Assembly (NCBI RefSeq): GCF_009451885.1
Contig: NZ_WIAO01000032.1
Span: forward strand, 1-53,708
Direction of reading: 5' to 3'
Source of the DNA: Glycomyces albidus
Lineage (GTDB): Bacteria > Actinomycetota > Actinomycetes > Mycobacteriales > Micromonosporaceae
DNA length: 53,708 nt
Positions 35,809 through 43,850 of the stretch are shown here, one piece after another. Every line of letters begins with the position of its first letter. Position 1 is the first letter of the stretch. A program made the position numbers and the translations under genes. The notes beneath the pieces were generated by a model. The model ran no database searches. It was not told the DNA's origin and saw only the letters and a list, made by a program, of their open reading frames with translations.

Positions 35809-37794
35809 ATGCGACGACCCAAGTTGATCGGATCGGCGGCCGCTTCCGCGGCCGCGGCGGTCCTGGCCGGCTCCGTGTTCGCGGGCGGCACCACCGCGTA
35901 CGCCGAGCTTCCCGCCCCCGCCGCCGACGGCACCGCCGGCCCGAGCACGGTGACCCTCCCGACCGGCGACCGCGTCACCGTCCTTCCCAACGGCTCCGCC
36001 GCGATCGAACCGGCCGCGGGCCGCGAGGGCGCCTCCTTCATCACCCCGCCCTCGCCGAGCGGCGACCTCGTGGTCGTCCCGACCGACCGGGTCGGGGCCG
36101 TCACCGCCGGCGACGAGGACCCGCGCCGCTACAACGTCTCCGAACTCCTCCGCGCCGGCGAGGCCGACGCCGCCGCCGCAGCCGAGTCCGATCTGGACGA
36201 CCGCCCGTATGCGGGGCTCGTCCCCGACACGTCGGCGGACGCGACCGCCGCCGAGGCGGACCTCCAGACGCTCGACGTCACGCTCCTCAACCGCCACGGC
36301 AAGGCGCCCGACGGCGCCTGGATCCTCTGGGCCGCGCGCGACGGCTCCGACTTCGGCTCCATCGAGATCGACGCGTACGGCACCGGCGCCGCCGCGCTCC
36401 CGCCGGGCGAGTACGTCGTCGTCTCCGGCTTCTGGTCCGACGCCACCGACTCGGCGCGCGGCCAGCAGATCCTCGGCATGACCCCGGTGACCGTCGGCGA
36501 GGGGCCGACCGGACTCGTCATCGACGGCGCCGCAGCCGATCCGGTCAGCGTCGACGTCGAGCAGGAGGACGCGCAGTTCCTCAACGCCGCCATCACCATC
36601 GACGCCCGCGCCGGCGAGAACAACCTCGGCTACGGCACCTACCTCGGACCCGAGGACGACGCGTTCCTGCTCCCCGAACCCGACCTCGCCGAGTACGAGC
36701 TCGGGTTCCTCTTCCAGCCGGTGCTCGCGAGCCCCGACGGCTCGGACGACCCGTACGTCTACAACCTCGCCTTCCACGACGGCGCCGGCTACCCCGACGA
36801 CACCGCGTTCGCCGTCGGCGACGGCGACCTCGCCGCGGTCGAGACCGACTACCGCGACCTCGGCACCCCCTTCGGCGCCGACACGTCGGACACCTGCGAC
36901 TACGGCGACTACACCGGCCGCCAGATCGGCATGGGCCTCTGCCGCCTGGTCGCCACCGCGGTGCCCTCGCAGCGGACCATGTACTACACGGCCGACCCCG
37001 AGATCCGCTGGGAGAACGGCCTCGTCGCCGGTGAGGTCGACGAGGCCGGCGACCTCGCCGACGGCTTCGTCGCCTCGTACGACGCCGTCTTCGAACCCGG
37101 CCCGACCGAGCGTGTCATGCCCCGCGGCGGCCTCTCCACCGGCGTCGGCGACGCCTACCGCGTGAACGACGGCGGCACCGAGTACTTCGGCGCGGGCCTC
37201 GACCTGGTCGGCGGCGGCAACGGCGAGTCGCTGATCCTCGTGGGCGCCACCGGCACGGCGACGCTGAGCCGCGACGGCGAGACCATCGCGGCCGCCGAGG
37301 GCATGGACTTCTACTGGGACTCCCTGTTCACCGAGCTGCCCGCGGGCGACACCGGCCGCTACACCCTCACCGCCGAGGTCACCGAGCCGTCGGCGACGAA
37401 CCGGTTCGGCACCGGCGCCACCGCGTCCTGGTCCTTCGACTCCGCGCCGGCCGCCGACGGCGAGTTCACCGACATCGCGCTCCCGGTCGTGCAGTTGACC
37501 TCGGACGCCGTGGAGGGCGGCTACGCGCCGCGCCGCGGCTGCCAGGAGATCACCCTCGACCTGCGCTCATACGAGTACGGGCCGGTCGTCCACGCCGTCG
37601 ACATGACCTTCGAGGTCTCCTACGACGACGGCCGGACCTGGAAGGCCATGGAACTCGACCGCGACGGCGACACCGCGACCGCCGAACTCAACCACCCCCG
37701 CGGCGCCAGATGGGTCTCGGTCCGCATGACCGCCCTCGACGACCGCGGCACCGAGGTCGCCCACACCACCATCCGGGCCTTCGGCCTGAAGTAG
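35809..37794 (+). CDS. Secreted protein resembling a subtilase propeptide and C-terminal region without the protease domain
   Basis: The product is 661 residues with a signal peptide (RRPKLIGSAAASAAAAVLAG, cleaved near AYA-E at about 32). Residues 45-115 (VTLPTGDRVTVLPNG, then VVPTDRVGAVTAG, RRYNVSELLRAG) look like the N-terminal propeptide of large actinobacterial S8 proteases. No DTG, HGTH or GTSM motif follows. The rest contains Ig-like beta segments, such as LDVTLLNRHGKAPDGAWILWA and a final FEVSYDDGRTWKAMELDRDG block. It may be a non-catalytic relative that binds a protease or substrate, which is inference. The ribosome site AGAGGGA is 8 bases before the ATG. Confidence 0.6.
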   Translation: MRRPKLIGSAAASAAAAVLAGSVFAGGTTAYAELPAPAADGTAGPSTVTLPTGDRVTVLPNGSAAIEPAAGREGASFITPPSPSGDLVVVPTDRVGAVTAGDEDPRRYNVSELLRAGEADAAAAAESDLDDRPYAGLVPDTSADATAAEADLQTLDVTLLNRHGKAPDGAWILWAARDGSDFGSIEIDAYGTGAAALPPGEYVVVSGFWSDATDSARGQQILGMTPVTVGEGPTGLVIDGAAADPVSVDVEQEDAQFLNAAITIDARAGENNLGYGTYLGPEDDAFLLPEPDLAEYELGFLFQPVLASPDGSDDPYVYNLAFHDGAGYPDDTAFAVGDGDLAAVETDYRDLGTPFGADTSDTCDYGDYTGRQIGMGLCRLVATAVPSQRTMYYTADPEIRWENGLVAGEVDEAGDLADGFVASYDAVFEPGPTERVMPRGGLSTGVGDAYRVNDGGTEYFGAGLDLVGGGNGESLILVGATGTATLSRDGETIAAAEGMDFYWDSLFTELPAGDTGRYTLTAEVTEPSATNRFGTGATASWSFDSAPAADGEFTDIALPVVQLTSDAVEGGYAPRRGCQEITLDLRSYEYGPVVHAVDMTFEVSYDDGRTWKAMELDRDGDTATAELNHPRGARWVSVRMTALDDRGTEVAHTTIRAFGLK

Positions 37795-37839
37795 GCCTCC
37801 TGAAGGGCCGCAGACGAAGCGGCGGCCTGCGGGAGCGGA

Positions 37840-37871
37840 GGGCGGCCCGCCGATCGGCCGGCGGGCCGCCC
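37840..37871. terminator. Bidirectional terminator
   Basis: GGGCGGCCCGCCG and its perfect complement form a 13-bp stem with a 6-base loop between two convergent genes. Confidence 0.78.
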
Positions 37872-37879
37872 GTCCACGT

Positions 37880-38746
37880 TCAACCGGTGTCGGTGTCGGT
37901 GCCGGCCGAACCGCCCCCGCGGCGGCACCACGACTTCGACTCGGCGTTCAGCAGCGCCCACGCGAACGCCGCCGGCACCACCGCGAGTGCCGCCGGCGCC
38001 GCCCACGCCTCCCCGCCCGCCAGGGCCGTGACGGCCGCGACGACGAGCGCGAGCGCGTAGGCCACCGAGAGCCCGGCGGTCGCGATCCGCGCCCACTCGC
38101 GCCGCCGGGTCAGGGCGAGGTTCAACGCGCCGTGGACGACCACCGCAGCCGCGAGTGCGAGCGCGGCCCGCGTCGAGGTCTCGCCGGCCTCGTTCAGCCG
38201 CAGCGCCTGCGCGCTGAAGTACGCGGCGGCCGCCACGGCCGCCCACAGCAGCACCAGTTCGGCCACCACGAGGAACGGCGGCTCCTCCCGCTCGCCGATC
38301 CGCGGGCTGTGCCGCGGCGAGTCGCGGTCGCACCAGTGCTGGGTCGAGGGCACGGCGACGAGGACGAGCAGGAGCGCGAACGCGAGCGCGCCGGCGAGCC
38401 CGCTCCCGAAGTCCAACGCGGCCCGGGTCAGCAGCGCGGTCACGAGGACGACGGCGCACAGCAGGAGCACGACCCGGCGGGCCCAGTCGCGGCCGGTCCA
38501 GACCTTCACCGCGAGCAGGCCGACGGCGGCCGCGACGGCGGCGAACAGCAGCGGTTCGAGGAACGCCAACGCGTTCACCGGATCGGGTGGGAGCGTCGAG
38601 ACGCGGAACGCGGTGAGGAGCGTCGACACCGCGGCCAGCCAGCCCAGGGCCGCGGCCGTCAGCCAGAGCAGGACGACCGCGCCGACGACCGGCACGGGCG
38701 CGCGCGGCTTCACGGGCGGCGCTGCGGGCGTCGCGGAGCTGTCCAT
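37880..38746 (-). CDS. Membrane protein with two similar four-helix halves
   Basis: The product is 288 residues with about eight membrane helices. The halves look alike: each ends in a W-C pair after the last helix (STQHWCDRDSP at about 135, and ESKSWCRRGGG near the end), and both contain an R-x-W-A-R loop (TGRDWARRVV and RRREWARIAT). This indicates an internal duplication. No known family is recognised. The ATG at 38746 follows a weak GGAGG-like stretch. Confidence 0.65.
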   Translation of the reverse strand: MDSSATPAAPPVKPRAPVPVVGAVVLLWLTAAALGWLAAVSTLLTAFRVSTLPPDPVNALAFLEPLLFAAVAAAVGLLAVKVWTGRDWARRVVLLLCAVVLVTALLTRAALDFGSGLAGALAFALLLVLVAVPSTQHWCDRDSPRHSPRIGEREEPPFLVVAELVLLWAAVAAAAYFSAQALRLNEAGETSTRAALALAAAVVVHGALNLALTRRREWARIATAGLSVAYALALVVAAVTALAGGEAWAAPAALAVVPAAFAWALLNAESKSWCRRGGGSAGTDTDTG

Positions 38747-38909
38747 GTCGCGGCCTCCGTGCGGGTCGATTCCCCTTCGAGCCTATGGGATCCGGGCGAA
38801 CGCCGCGAGAACGCGGGCGGACGGACCGGGGCAAGCGCCCGCGCCGCGGCGGCGTCCGGGGCGTCGAGGACCCCGCGCGGCGGTCCTGAGGGTTTTCGAG
38901 CGTGAGCCG

Positions 38910-38922
38910 GGAAAAGGTTTCC
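38910..38922. promoter_or_regulatory. Inverted repeat GGAAA-AGG-TTTCC upstream of the small secreted protein gene
   Basis: A perfect 5+3+5 repeat lies just before a possible -10 box (TAATGT at 38928-38933). The interval 38747-39010 contains no gene that I can support. Confidence 0.35.
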
Positions 38923-39010
38923 GAAATAATGTGGACGAACTCCGTATCCATGGCAGACTGACCGTCGTTAAAGGGGCGAAAGGTCCTTACCTACTTGAAA
39001 GGGACAAAGC

Positions 39011-39460
39011 ATGAAGGTTTCGCGCACTGTCGCAGCCGTCCTGGCCGGTGCCGCGGCGTCTGCCGCCATCGCCACGCCGTCGCTCGCCGCGGACATCACC
39101 GACGCGCAGGACGCGCTCGGCCCCGTCACGCAGGACGCCGGTTCGGTCCTGAACGCGGTGACCTCGGAGGCCGGCCTCAAGTGGGGCGTGGGCACCGAAG
39201 GCAACAAGGACATGGAGGACGGCGACGGCGGCAACGACGCCGACGACTTCGGCAGCGCCTACGGCGACGCGGTCTTCTACGACAAGCAGTCCGCGCTCAT
39301 CGCCTCCTACGGCGCCCCGCTCGTCCACATCGACGCCCGTTGCGTCGATGCCGCGGGCGGCATCATCGCCGGCTACGCCAACGGCCTCTTCGGCAACTCG
39401 GCGAAGTGCAACCTGGACGACGTGACCCAGATCGACGACTCGAACGGTCTGCTGGGCTAA
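39011..39460 (+). CDS. Small secreted protein, function unknown
   Basis: The product is 149 residues: signal peptide at 1-27 (MKVSRTVAAVLAGAAASAAIA, cleavage near SLAA), then an acidic mature chain of about 120 residues with only two cysteines (in DARCVDAAG and SAKCNLDD), likely a disulfide. I do not recognise a domain; it is neither a chaplin nor a rodlin by motif. AAAGGGAC precedes the ATG by 4-5 bases. A hairpin follows. Confidence 0.7.
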   Translation: MKVSRTVAAVLAGAAASAAIATPSLAADITDAQDALGPVTQDAGSVLNAVTSEAGLKWGVGTEGNKDMEDGDGGNDADDFGSAYGDAVFYDKQSALIASYGAPLVHIDARCVDAAGGIIAGYANGLFGNSAKCNLDDVTQIDDSNGLLG

Positions 39461-39500
39461 CACCGCAGCCAGGTTCCTCGCGCATCTGGTGACGGTGGTG

Positions 39501-39533
39501 TGGGCGGCCGGTCCCTCGGGGGCCGGCCGCCCA
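39501..39533 (+). terminator. Terminator after the small secreted protein gene
   Basis: TGGGCGGCCGG and its perfect complement form an 11-bp stem with an 11-base loop. Confidence 0.7.
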
Positions 39534-39625
39534 TCAGCGTCTCCGGCGGCCCGGATCGGGCGTCGGCGACCGCTTCGGGGGTCGGCTAGAATCGATCCGT
39601 CTCGCTGCGAGAACGGCGCTGACCG

Positions 39626-39698
39626 GCCGCTGTAGCTTTAACGGTAGAGCAACTGTCTTGTAAACAGTAGGTTGCGGGTTCGAATCCTGTCAGCGGCT
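39626..39698 (+). tRNA. tRNA-Thr, anticodon UGU
   Basis: The acceptor stem pairs GCCGCTG with CAGCGGC. The anticodon arm is ACTGT-CTTGTAA-ACAGT with anticodon TGT, and the T arm reads GCGGG-TTCGAAT-CCTGT with two wobble pairs. The cloverleaf is complete, with T as discriminator base and CC following in the genome. I see no duplicate of the tRNA 3' end within the window, so there is no sign of an integrated element. Confidence 0.95.
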
Positions 39699-39712
39699 CC
39701 AAGACACCAGGC

Positions 39713-39735
39713 GGGGGCGGTTGAATGCCGCCCCC
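39713..39735 (+). terminator. Terminator after tRNA-Thr
   Basis: GGGGGCGG and its perfect complement form an 8-bp stem with a 7-base loop, extendable by CAGG and CCTG outside small bulges. Confidence 0.65.
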
Positions 39736-39941
39736 CACCTGCTTCCCCGAAGGCTTCGGTCAACCGCCGGTGGCACGGCCCGGAGCAAACGACCCGAACG
39801 CGGCATCCCGAGCCGGTCCGCCGCAGCCACCAGCGCCTTGTCAGGCACATGCCGGTACCGCTTCGCCGTCTCCGGCGGCCACCGGCGTCGCCATGCGAAC
39901 GACCGGGCTCGCGCCCGGCCGTTCGCTCGCCGCCTCGGCGG

Positions 39942-41702
39942 TCAGTCCTCCACCGTCACCGCGCCCGAGACCAGTCCGGCGGCCGCCTCCGCTGCGAGCG
40001 CCTCGGCCTGGCGGCCGGCGAGGGCGAGGTCGGACCGGAGCGCTTCGAGCCGTGCGAACGCCTCGCCGCGGCGCTGCTGCTCGGCGAGGGGGAGGCGCGG
40101 GATCTTCACCGCCAGGATGCGGCGCTTCGCGCCCGTGGCGGTGCGCTTGGACGCGGCCGGGAGCCGGGCGGCGAGGGCCGCGGCGATCCAGCCGAGGTCC
40201 ACGGCCGGCTCGCACGTCACCGTCCACTGGGTCTCGGCGGCCTCGCCCCTGGTGCCGATGCGCACGGGCGGTTCGCCGACGGGGTCGACGATGACGCACC
40301 TGGCGTCCCCGGCCCCGCCGCCGGGCGCGACCACGAGGTGGCCGTCGCGTTCGAGGTCGCCGAGGCTCGTCTCGGGGGCCGACTGCTCGGCGCCGCCGCC
40401 GAAGCGGGGCAGGGCCCGTCCGGCGATCTCCTCGATGCGGACGCTCAGGTGGGCGACCGCTTCGGCGAGGTCTTCGGCGCCTCCGGCGGCGCTCGCCAGG
40501 TAGACGGCGGGGGAGATGTCGACGTCCTCGTCCCACAGGCGCATGAGCGGCACGGTGACCGAGTCGGGGGTCGCGATCGGCGCGTCGGGGACGGCGGTGA
40601 AGTTCTGCCAGGACTGGTCGAAGTCGCGGCCGTTGGAGACGAGGAGCTGGCTGGTCTCGCCCCGAGGCGCGAGGATCCAGATGTGCGCCTTGGCCTCCGG
40701 GTGGTCGACGACGGCGCGGAGCGCGCCCCAGCGCAGGAGTTCGGACCGGATGCGCCTGCCGGAGCGGCGGTGCGCGACCTGCGCGGGCATCCGCACGACC
40801 GCGTGCCCGCCGGGGGCGAGGAGTGCGACGCAGTGGAGGGCCCACGCGAGTTCGGGTTCGGTCCGGGGCGGGGTGCCGTAGGCGAGGCGGGGGTCGTCGC
40901 CGTCGGGGAGGCGGTCGTAGCCCCAGTCCTTGACGTTGAACGGCGGGTCGCAGACGACGAGGTCGTAGCGTTCGGCCGGGAGCGAGGCCAGGAGGGAGTC
41001 GCCGACGCGGGTCGCGACGTCGGCGCGTTCGCCCGGTGCGGCCGGCGCGGCGGGCCGCTCGCCGCGGAGCTTGCCGTCGAGGAGCCGCAGGCGCCGCTCC
41101 GCGATCGCGGCGCGGGTCGCGGAGAGGTCCTGCCCGCTGAGGGCCTTGCACGGGCCGAGCCTGGCGGCGACCGCGGCGAGGAGGTCGCCTTCGTCGCAGG
41201 CGGGATCGTGCACGGTCTTCCCGGTGCGGTCCTCGGCGTGCTCGCCGCTGACCGCGGCGGCGATGTCGGCGAGCGGCGCGATCCCCGGCGGCACGCCGGT
41301 TCCCGCCGCTTCACGTGCGCGTTCGATGAAGAACTCGAACAGGTCCGAAGCCGGGGTCTCGGACGCGAGGTCCTCGACCGCGGCGGCCAGGTCGGCATCG
41401 CCGCGGCCGTCGAAGGCGGCGGCGACGGCTTCGAGGGCGGCCTCGGCGGTCGGGTGGGCGCCGGAGAGGCGGAACCAGAGCCGGTCGGCGGCGGTGACGT
41501 GCAGCGAGCGGCCGTGGGTCTCGGCCCAGGTCTCCAACTCGGCCAAGGAGAAGCGCGGGCGGCGGGCGGAATCGTCGACGGGGGCGGGGAAGTCGGGCTC
41601 TCGGCGGCGCCAGTTGCTGACGGCGTTGCGTCCGACCGCGGCGAGGCGGGCGAGGTCGGTCAGCGTGATGGTCTCGCCTGGGCCGGCGTCACGGGTGGTC
41701 AT
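39942..41702 (-). CDS. Orphan N6-adenine DNA methylase with N-terminal helix-turn-helix
   Basis: The product is 586 residues. Residues 11-60 form a MerR/XRE-like DNA-binding segment (LTDLARLAAVGRNAVSNWRRR). The catalytic domain resembles type I HsdM, with the active-site motif DPPF at 252-255. Motif I reads DPACDEGD at 166-173 where the family has DPxCGSG or DPxCGTG, so cofactor binding may be altered. A C-terminal region of about 180 residues looks like a recognition domain and ends in the coiled segment AEQQRRGEAFARLEALRSDLA. No restriction or specificity gene is near. AGGAG precedes the ATG. Confidence 0.8.
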   Translation of the reverse strand: MTTRDAGPGETITLTDLARLAAVGRNAVSNWRRREPDFPAPVDDSARRPRFSLAELETWAETHGRSLHVTAADRLWFRLSGAHPTAEAALEAVAAAFDGRGDADLAAAVEDLASETPASDLFEFFIERAREAAGTGVPPGIAPLADIAAAVSGEHAEDRTGKTVHDPACDEGDLLAAVAARLGPCKALSGQDLSATRAAIAERRLRLLDGKLRGERPAAPAAPGERADVATRVGDSLLASLPAERYDLVVCDPPFNVKDWGYDRLPDGDDPRLAYGTPPRTEPELAWALHCVALLAPGGHAVVRMPAQVAHRRSGRRIRSELLRWGALRAVVDHPEAKAHIWILAPRGETSQLLVSNGRDFDQSWQNFTAVPDAPIATPDSVTVPLMRLWDEDVDISPAVYLASAAGGAEDLAEAVAHLSVRIEEIAGRALPRFGGGAEQSAPETSLGDLERDGHLVVAPGGGAGDARCVIVDPVGEPPVRIGTRGEAAETQWTVTCEPAVDLGWIAAALAARLPAASKRTATGAKRRILAVKIPRLPLAEQQRRGEAFARLEALRSDLALAGRQAEALAAEAAAGLVSGAVTVED

Positions 41703-41766
41703 GCGGGCTCCTGTCTGGATTTATCGAATCGTAACCCACCCCGCGTTGCGGAGGCTCGACACAGTC

Positions 41767-41791
41767 TACTATTCTCGTGAAGTAACTTCAC
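41767..41791 (+). promoter_or_regulatory. Promoter and palindromic operator of lipoprotein gene 41832
   Basis: TACTAT (41767-41772) is a likely -10 box. The perfect palindrome GTGAAGT-A-ACTTCAC (41777-41791) starts 4 bases later and covers the predicted transcription start, a classical repressor position. Confidence 0.55.
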
Positions 41792-41831
41792 AAGACATCG
41801 TGACTGAACGATACCCCACGAAAGGTTTCCC

Positions 41832-42446
41832 ATGAACATCGAATTCCCCGAGATCTCGAAGCGCCTCCTCGCCGCCGGCGGTGCCGCCCTCATCGCGCTC
41901 GCGGCCCTGTCGGCCTGCAGCGCCGGGGAAGACACCGCCGACGGCGGGGACACCGGCTCGGACGAGTCCACCGTCGAAGAGGCGGCCGAAGCGGGCGCGG
42001 AAGAGGAAGCGGCCACCGGCGACGGCACCAGCCCCGAGTCCCCGCTCCCCGCCGGCTCGGAAGTGCAGATCGGCGACTGGACCATCTCCGTCAGCGACGT
42101 CCAGCTCGACGCCACCGACGCGGTCATGGCCGAGAACGAGTTCAACACGCCTCCGGCCGAAGGCAACACGTTCGCGATGTTCACCGTCGACGGCACCTAC
42201 AACGGCGCCGAGACCGGGACGCTGTGGCTCGACGCGACCGTCGGCATCTGGGCCGACGGCACCTTCTCCGAGAGCTGCACCAACGTCGTGCCCAACGACA
42301 TCATCAACACCGCCGAGGTCACCGCCGGCGCGACCTCGTCCGGCGCCACCTGCGCCGAGATCCCGGCCGACGCCGAGAGCACCCTCGTCTACGTCGAGGA
42401 CATCTGGTCCCTGGACGGCACCAAGTACTTCATCGAGATCGGCTAG
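41832..42446 (+). CDS. Lipoprotein with DUF4352-like domain
   Basis: The product is 204 residues. The lipobox LSAC puts the lipidated Cys at 29, after a signal peptide (AAGGAALIALAAL). An acidic linker follows, then an Ig-like DUF4352-type domain from about 80 to 204: EVQIGDWTISVSDVQLDAT, AENEFNTPPAEGNTFAMFTVDGTY and two cysteines (SESCTNVVP and GATCAEIP) that may form a disulfide. These domains are common on the outside of actinobacteria and bind unknown partners. GAAAGG precedes the ATG by 6 bases. Confidence 0.82.
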   Translation: MNIEFPEISKRLLAAGGAALIALAALSACSAGEDTADGGDTGSDESTVEEAAEAGAEEEAATGDGTSPESPLPAGSEVQIGDWTISVSDVQLDATDAVMAENEFNTPPAEGNTFAMFTVDGTYNGAETGTLWLDATVGIWADGTFSESCTNVVPNDIINTAEVTAGATSSGATCAEIPADAESTLVYVEDIWSLDGTKYFIEIG

Positions 42447-42455
42447 TGCCGAATC

Positions 42456-42523
42456 CCCCGGCCCGCCGGGCCGGGGCCCGAGACGGAGGGCGCGGAGACC
42501 ATTGGGCGGAACCCGCGCCCTCC
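42456..42523 (+). terminator. Two hairpins after the DUF4352-like lipoprotein gene
   Basis: A 9-bp stem with a GCC loop (42456-42476) is followed by an 11-bp stem with a 17-base loop (42485-42523). Both are perfect. The first lies 10 bases after the stop. Confidence 0.65.
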
Positions 42524-42809
42524 TTCGGCACCGCCGCGGCGGCCGGTCGCGAACCGAACGGGCGCAACCGATCCCGCAGGACGCCCCACCGGAGATCCTT
42601 CCGCCTTGACCGAATTGCAACCATCGTGATCCTGATCATGAGCACCGGCTCGCGCTCGCCGACGGTTCACAGAACCGCAGCTCACGGAGTGCGCCGGACC
42701 CGAGGGTGACGACGTCTGCCGCGTCGGTAGTCGACGGCCCCGCATATCTTCACGTCGAACTCAAGAGCACCGTCCGACCCGAGAAGCGGTGCCGCACAGA
42801 AAGCAGCCA
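42524..42809. other. Interval upstream of the second lipoprotein gene
   Basis: No gene is seen. A TATCTT hexamer at 42745-42750, 60 bases before the ATG at 42810, is a possible -10 box with no clear -35. Confidence 0.4.
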
Positions 42810-43502
42810 ATGAACACGACATTCGGACCCATCCGCCGCGTTCTCGCCGTCGGCGGCATCGCCCTCGCCGGCACCGTCGCCCTGACCGGCTGCGGCCTCC
42901 TCGAAGACTCGGCCGACGACGGCAGCACCGAGGTCAGCGGCGAGCAGGTCGACGCCGTCGCCGAAGCCGCCGCCGGCGACTGCCTGCCCTACGAGGTCCT
43001 CAGCGACGACCCGGCGGTCTTCGAGGTCGACTGCTCCGGCGCCGACGCGTTCTGGTCCATCACGAACATCGTCGCGGACCCGGGCATCACCGCCGAAGGC
43101 GGCGACATCGCCGACCCCCAGGCCGTCTACGACACCTGCGGTGAAGAGGTCGGCGCCTACCTGCCCGGCAAGGCGTGGACCGACTGGAACATGATCTACG
43201 ACGTGACCACCGGCAACGTCGACTACCTGTTCTGCATCGAGGCGCTCGACCAGCCGAACGCCGAAGGCAAGACCCCCGTCACCCCCGACACCGGCGACTG
43301 CATGTCCAGCAGCGACACCGAGTGGTACCAGGTCGACTGCGCCGACGCCGCCGCCGACACCACCGTCACCGAGGCGATCACCTTCGACGTCGCCGAGTGG
43401 GCCGCCCCCGACATCGAAGGCGCCACCGCCGCCTGCGCCGGCTCCTACTACGAGCTGACCGACCAGTTCGGCCGCACCAGCGGCGTCCTCTGCGTCGAGT
43501 AA
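42810..43502 (+). CDS. Lipoprotein with two LppU/septum-formation-like modules
   Basis: The product is 230 residues. The lipobox LTGC gives a lipidated Cys near 28. Two GDC-type modules follow: AAGDCLPYEV with VFEVDCSGADAFW, and DTGDCMSSS with WYQVDCADAAAD. This resembles Septum_form/LppU-type domains in which paired cysteines hold a small beta fold. Function is not established. The ATG at 42810 is preferred because the signal peptide starts soon after (IRRVLAVGGIALAGTVAL). It is separate from the upstream lipoprotein, which has its own hairpins. Confidence 0.72.
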   Translation: MNTTFGPIRRVLAVGGIALAGTVALTGCGLLEDSADDGSTEVSGEQVDAVAEAAAGDCLPYEVLSDDPAVFEVDCSGADAFWSITNIVADPGITAEGGDIADPQAVYDTCGEEVGAYLPGKAWTDWNMIYDVTTGNVDYLFCIEALDQPNAEGKTPVTPDTGDCMSSSDTEWYQVDCADAAADTTVTEAITFDVAEWAAPDIEGATAACAGSYYELTDQFGRTSGVLCVE

Positions 43503-43503
43503 C

Positions 43504-43631
43504 AGCACTGCCGATCAGCAGCGCTGCCGAGTAGCGGCACTGTCGGATCGCAGGACTGTCGGATAGCAGCACTGCCGTTCAACGACACCGTCGTATAGCG
43601 ACACAGTCGTATAGCGACACCGTCGAGTAGC
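43504..43631. repeat. Tandem array of eight 16-bp repeats
   Basis: Starting two bases after a stop codon, eight contiguous 16-base units follow the consensus RGCACTGYCGNATAGC, for example GACACCGTCGTATAGC and GACACAGTCGTATAGC. Most units contain a small dyad of the form CGAC-N3-GTCG or CAGC-N3-GCCG. There are no spacers. The array lies between the lipoprotein and helicase genes. Confidence 0.9.
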
Positions 43632-43693
43632 AGCACCCGGACCCCCGCGAGGCGATCGCCCGCCGCGTGACCCGGGTCGGGACCGCCGCTCCC

Positions 43694-43756
43694 GCAGGGG
43701 AACCCGTCCCCTGCGCGAACCGGACAGGCCCCGGGGCACCTCCCGCCCCGGGGCCT
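43694..43756 (+). terminator. Two hairpins between the repeat array and the helicase gene
   Basis: GCAGGGGA-N5-TCCCCTGC (43694-43714) is followed by a 12-bp stem, AGGCCCCGGGGC and complement (43726-43756) with a 7-base loop. They probably end the lipoprotein transcript after it passes the repeats. Confidence 0.6.
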
Positions 43757-43838
43757 TCCGCATGTCCGGGGACCGCGCCCGGGGCGCGATCCGCCGGGCC
43801 GCGCCGATTTCGCATGCGCCCGGCCGGACTCCCGGCCG

Positions 43839-43844
43839 TACACT
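43839..43844 (+). promoter_or_regulatory. -10 box TACACT of the helicase gene, leaderless
   Basis: TACACT ends 6 bases before the ATG at 43851 with no ribosome site between them. Confidence 0.5.
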
Positions 43845-43850
43845 GCCGCC

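Noticed and set aside
32535..36104. Very long minus-strand open frame of 1189 codons
   Set aside because: It is a shadow of the Hsp70-like gene on the plus strand, caused by GC-rich third positions. It has no ribosome site or domain and is Arg/Ala/Val-biased.
39626..39735. Integrated element at tRNA-Thr
   Set aside because: No integrase gene and no repeat of the tRNA 3' end occur in the window.
43504..43631. CRISPR array
   Set aside because: The repeats are 16 bases, contiguous and without spacers; no cas genes are nearby.
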